Below the pieces are notes generated by a model. The model was not told the origin of the DNA. It ran no database searches and saw only the letters and a list, made by a program, of their open reading frames with translations. Below are positions 6,322 through 9,041 of a stretch of 9,041 bases of DNA, piece by piece. The stretch is from assembly GCA_947428535.1 (NCBI GenBank), contig CANEMG010000022.1, forward strand, positions 1 to 9,041, given 5' to 3'. Every line of letters begins with the position of its first letter. Within the stretch, counting starts at the first letter, position 1. The stretch comes from an uncultured Clostridium sp. (lineage in GTDB: Bacteria > Bacillota > Clostridia > TANB77 > CAG-508). Position numbers and translations under genes: made by a program.

Positions 6322-6359
6322 GGGGGATCGCTAGGTTTCTGGCGGTTCCCCCTCTTTTT
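6322..6359 (+). terminator. Rho-independent terminator of the Cys-rich gene
   Basis: GGGGGA (6322-6327) pairs with TCCCCC (6347-6352). After a small internal loop, CGCTAG (6329-6334) pairs with CTGGCG (6339-6344) around a GTTT tetraloop. TCTTTTTATTT follows on the plus strand. The minus-strand side has no T-tract, so it does not obviously serve uvrC, whose stop codon is only 8 bases away. Confidence 0.85.
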
Positions 6360-6367
6360 ATTTAAAA

Positions 6368-8152
6368 TCATAATTCATTTTTTATTTTTTCAGCCAAATT
6401 TTTATTTATGCCTTTAACACTTGATATTTCTTCAATAGAAGCTTCTTTTATTTTTTTGACACTGCCAAATTTTTTTAATAGCTCTGTTCTCTTCTTTTCG
6501 CCTATTCCATCTACATAATCTAATTTGGATTTTGTCATTTCTTTATCACGTACTTTTCTATGATACTCAATAGCAGTTTTATGAACTTCATCTTGAAGAT
6601 TTGTTATAAAATTAAATAAGTTTTCAGAAATTTCAAATTCATCTCTATTTTCGTTTATCAAAGCTCTTGTCGAGTGTTTATCATCTTTAACCATTCCGAA
6701 AACTGGAATTGTTACTCCTACTTCGTTCATTGCATTTTTTATTGCTCTTATTTGAGTAATTCCACCATCTGCTAAAATTAAATCAGGTAAAGTTCCAAAA
6801 CCACCTTTTGGATTTTCTATAGAATGTTTTAGTCTTCTTGTTACAACTTCTTGCATACATCTTGGATCATCTTGACCATAAACAGTTTTTATTTTGAATC
6901 TTCTTGATAAATTTCTTTTTATTACACCATTTTGAGCAACACACATTCCTGAAACAATAAATGTTCCGGAAATATTTGATATATCAAAACTTTCAATTTT
7001 TAGTGGTAATGAATCTAATTCTAAAATATCTCTCAATTCAGTTAATATTTCTGTTTTATCTTTTAATTTGTTTTCCAAAGTTATTTTACTATTAAGCTCA
7101 GCCATTTCAACAAATCTTAGTTTCTCACCTTTTTGTGGTGTTTTTATTTCTACTTTTCTATTCCCTTTATTTGAAAGCCATTTTTCTAAAAGCTCTTTTT
7201 CTTCTAATTGATATCTAATCATAATTTTACTTGGAAAATCTTTTTTATCAATATAATATTGTTTTATAAAACCAGAAACAATTTCATCTTCATTCATATC
7301 TTTTAATTCATCAAAAAAATAATGTTCTCTTCCAATCATTTTACTATTTCTAATAAAAAACATTTCTATACAAACAGTAACATCGTTTTTATATAATCCA
7401 ATAACATCTATATTATTTTCAGAAATATTAGATACTTTTTGTTTTTCAGAAACTCTTTCTATTGCAAAAATTCTATCTCTTAACTCTGCTGCCTTTTCGA
7501 ACTCCATTTTTTCAGATAGTTCATTCATTTCATTTTCTAAAGATTTTATAATACTATCTATTTTTCCATCTAATAACATAGAAATTTGGTCTATTTGTCT
7601 TCTATATTCTTCTTTCGAAACATATCCCATGCAAGGTGCTAAACATTTTTTTATATGATAATTTAAACAAGCTCTATCTTGATTTCTAAAATTTTTACAT
7701 TGTCTTATTTTAAACTTTTCTTTTATAAAACTTACCATTTCTTTTGCAGCAGATACATTTGGATATGGTCCAAAATACTTTGCTCCATCATTTTGTAATC
7801 TTCTAGTCATAAATACACCTGGATAATCAGATTTTACATCTATTTTTATATATGGATATGTTTTATCATCTTTTAATAATACATTAAATTTAGGTCTATA
7901 TTTTTTTATTAAATTGCATTCAAGAATTAAGGCTTCATCTTCACTTCCAACAACAATATATTCAAAGTGATCAATTAAAGAAACCATTTTTTCTATTCTA
8001 GGTGTTTTATTATTTTTCCTAAAATATTGTCTAACTCTATTTTTTAAAACAACTGCTTTTCCAACATATATTATATTATCATCTTTATCGTGCATTAAAT
8101 AAACACCTGGTTTTTCAGGAAGTTTTTTTAATTCTTCCTCTATATCAAACAT
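6368..8152 (-). CDS. uvrC: UvrABC excinuclease subunit C
   Basis: The 594 residues match the usual UvrC length and domain order. The GIY-YIG nuclease (about 12-92; PGVYLM and IIYVGKA with Arg39) makes the 3' incision. Next comes the cysteine cluster C152, C162, C170 and C174, the set that binds an iron-sulfur cluster in characterised UvrC. The UVR domain (about 203-235, EFEKAAELRDRI) contacts UvrB. The RNase H-like 5'-incision domain has the D-D-H triad Asp390 (SFDISN), Asp462 (LADGG) and His524 (DEVHKTA). Tandem helix-hairpin-helix motifs (about 546-594, VDGIGEKKRTELLKKFGS) bind DNA. Nothing essential is missing. GGAGAG lies 5 bases before the ATG. It starts 15 bases after the hpt stop, so the two are almost certainly one transcript. 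It carries out nucleotide excision repair in the cytoplasm with UvrA and UvrB, which are not in the window. Confidence 0.98.
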   Translation of the reverse strand: MFDIEEELKKLPEKPGVYLMHDKDDNIIYVGKAVVLKNRVRQYFRKNNKTPRIEKMVSLIDHFEYIVVGSEDEALILECNLIKKYRPKFNVLLKDDKTYPYIKIDVKSDYPGVFMTRRLQNDGAKYFGPYPNVSAAKEMVSFIKEKFKIRQCKNFRNQDRACLNYHIKKCLAPCMGYVSKEEYRRQIDQISMLLDGKIDSIIKSLENEMNELSEKMEFEKAAELRDRIFAIERVSEKQKVSNISENNIDVIGLYKNDVTVCIEMFFIRNSKMIGREHYFFDELKDMNEDEIVSGFIKQYYIDKKDFPSKIMIRYQLEEKELLEKWLSNKGNRKVEIKTPQKGEKLRFVEMAELNSKITLENKLKDKTEILTELRDILELDSLPLKIESFDISNISGTFIVSGMCVAQNGVIKRNLSRRFKIKTVYGQDDPRCMQEVVTRRLKHSIENPKGGFGTLPDLILADGGITQIRAIKNAMNEVGVTIPVFGMVKDDKHSTRALINENRDEFEISENLFNFITNLQDEVHKTAIEYHRKVRDKEMTKSKLDYVDGIGEKKRTELLKKFGSVKKIKEASIEEISSVKGINKNLAEKIKNEL

Positions 8153-8167
8153 AACTTCTCTCCAATT

Positions 8168-8692
8168 TTATTCTATATATCCAACATAAGGTATATTTCT
8201 ACCTTTTTCATCAACATCAAATCCGTATCCTACAACAAACTTATTTGGAATCTCAAAACATACATAATCTATATTTACATCTACTATTCTTCTTTCCTTT
8301 TTGTCCATAAGAACAGCTATCTTTAGACTTCTAGGATTTTTTGAAAGTAAATAATCTTTTAAATATTTTAATGTATATCCAGAATCAACTATATCTTCTA
8401 CTATTAAAACATCTTTTCCTTCTATACTCGAATCCAAATCTTTTTTTACAGTAATATTTCCTGTACTTTCTGTGCCAGAATAACTAGATACTTGCATAGT
8501 CTCTAACACTATTGGTGTATTCATTTTTTTCACTAAATCAACTGTAAAAAATATAGCACCTTTTAAAATTGAAACTACTACAACTTCTTTTCCTTTATAA
8601 TCTTCATCTATCTTTTCTGCAATTTCTTTTATTTTTTCTTGTAACTCTTCTTCTTTATACATTACTTTTAATTTTTTATTTAAATCTTTCAT
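8168..8692 (-). CDS. hpt: Hypoxanthine phosphoribosyltransferase
   Basis: The enzyme converts hypoxanthine (and usually guanine) plus PRPP to IMP/GMP in purine salvage. With the start at 8692 the protein has 174 residues, the normal size for bacterial Hpt. It shows the PPi-binding LKG (43-45), the flexible-loop motif SSYSGT (69-74), the PRPP-binding motif VLIVEDIVDSGYT (95-107) and the C-terminal NKFVVGYGFDVDEKGRNIPYVG (150-171), all diagnostic. An upstream in-frame ATG at 8785 would add 31 residues (MSNEFFVNNLLVNEK and onward). I reject it as the main start because homologues begin near MKDL, AGAGG lies 8 bases before the 8692 ATG, and the 8785 ATG has a weak RBS. It heads the hpt-uvrC operon and is divergent from the glmS leader. 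Confidence 0.97.
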   Translation of the reverse strand: MKDLNKKLKVMYKEEELQEKIKEIAEKIDEDYKGKEVVVVSILKGAIFFTVDLVKKMNTPIVLETMQVSSYSGTESTGNITVKKDLDSSIEGKDVLIVEDIVDSGYTLKYLKDYLLSKNPRSLKIAVLMDKKERRIVDVNIDYVCFEIPNKFVVGYGFDVDEKGRNIPYVGYIE

Positions 8693-8802
8693 ACCTCTTA
8701 CCTCTATTTTAAGGGATTTAAAAGAATTATAACATTTTAACTTTTCATTTACAAGCAAGTTGTTCACAAAAAATTCATTTGACATTTTTTATTCTTTCTC
8801 AT

Positions 8803-8808
8803 ATTATA
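8803..8808 (-). promoter_or_regulatory. Putative -10 of the hpt-uvrC promoter
   Basis: A perfect TATAAT on the minus strand lies upstream of hpt; the best -35 at 17 bases is TTTTCT (3/6). It would give a leader of about 100 bases to the chosen hpt start. The region is so AT-rich that a chance match is quite possible. Confidence 0.35.
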
Positions 8809-8834
8809 TATAAAAATAGGTAATTAGAAAATTT

Positions 8835-8840
8835 TATAAT
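8835..8840 (+). promoter_or_regulatory. Putative -10 of the glmS promoter
   Basis: A perfect TATAAT on the plus strand lies 55 bases before the ribozyme cleavage site; the -35 region is only TAAAAA (3/6, 18-base spacing). It is divergent from, and close to, the hpt -10, leaving about 26 bases between the two elements. Confidence 0.35.
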
Positions 8841-8890
8841 CTAATTTAGCAAAGCAAACAGATGGAAAGGAGTTTTAATACATAAACAAA

Positions 8891-9041
8891 GGTTAGCGCC
8901 AGAACTATATTTTAGTTGACGAGGTCTAAAGTTATCGAAAATTCGGCGGATGCTTTAGTGGTACAATTACTACCATAGGTTAAATAAAAAAATAACAGTA
9001 AAATAAAAATACAGTTCATGGAGCTTCCTCCGGAATTTCCG
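8891..9041 (+). ncRNA. glmS ribozyme (glucosamine-6-phosphate-activated self-cleaving riboswitch)
   Basis: The conserved glmS core is directly visible. AGCGCCAGAACT starts at 8895, with the cleavage site between A8895 and G8896. P1 pairs AACTA (8903-8907) with TAGTT (8913-8917), followed by GACGAGG. P2 pairs CTAAAG (8926-8931) with CTTTAG (8953-8958) around TTATCGA and the TTCGGCGGATG motif. The pseudoknot pairs CGCC (8897-8900) with GGCG (8945-8948). P3 pairs TGGTA (8959-8963) with TACCA (8971-8975). The P2 and P3 bases differ from well-known examples yet stay paired. The 3' part (9019-9041, GGAGC and TTCCTCCGGAA) runs to the window edge and may continue. In Firmicutes, GlcN6P-triggered cleavage destabilises the glmS mRNA and so reduces amidotransferase synthesis. 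The glmS gene itself must lie just beyond the window; I infer it from the ribozyme. Confidence 0.95.

Noticed and set aside
6174..6371. Minus-strand 65-codon ORF beginning MILNKKRGNRQ
   Set aside because: It is antisense to the Cys-rich gene and its terminator, lacks a good RBS, overlaps the uvrC stop, and its apparent sequence comes from the reverse complement of the terminator and Cys codons.
8693..8785. 31-residue N-terminal extension of Hpt from the ATG at 8785
   Set aside because: The 8692 start has a better ribosome binding site and gives the standard Hpt length; the extension shows no recognisable feature.

Overview
The window is very AT-rich, with a strong preference for A/T-ending codons and AGA arginine codons. 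It has AGGAGG-type ribosome binding sites and TTGACA/TATAAT-type promoters. A glmS ribozyme, a PdaA-like peptidoglycan deacetylase and a GtrB-like GT2 with a multi-pass partner all point to a low-GC Firmicute, most likely a clostridial, gut-type bacterium. This assignment is inference; there is no rRNA marker.

Nearly all large genes lie on the minus strand. From right to left they are: hpt (hypoxanthine phosphoribosyltransferase) and uvrC (excision nuclease subunit), 15 bases apart and probably one operon; a tiny membrane peptide gene; a class I SAM-dependent methyltransferase of the RlmI/RlmL type; an RluA-family pseudouridine synthase; and a PdaA-like polysaccharide deacetylase closed by a terminator. 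They are followed by a three-gene cell-surface glycosylation module: a GtrB/CsbB-like polyprenyl-phosphate glycosyltransferase, a membrane-anchored hypothetical protein, and a large multi-pass DUF6056-like protein cut off by the left edge. The module fits the known three-component logic in which GT2 loads a sugar onto a lipid carrier and a multi-pass GT-C-like enzyme uses it outside the membrane.

Three items lie on the plus strand. At the right edge is a glmS ribozyme, identified from its conserved core, whose glmS gene must start beyond the window. At about 6.1-6.36 kb a complete small transcription unit (promoter, RBS, 55-codon ORF, terminator) encodes a Cys/His-rich, probably metal-binding peptide. 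At about 4.65-4.86 kb a near-consensus promoter and a perfect 18-bp terminator hairpin enclose about 170 bases without a convincing ORF, a candidate small RNA.

The least ordinary part is 4.65-6.36 kb: the candidate sRNA, the 34-codon membrane peptide (possibly frameshifted from a longer protein), and its divergently transcribed Cys-rich neighbour. I see no CRISPR array, tRNA, rRNA, insertion sequence or phage gene.
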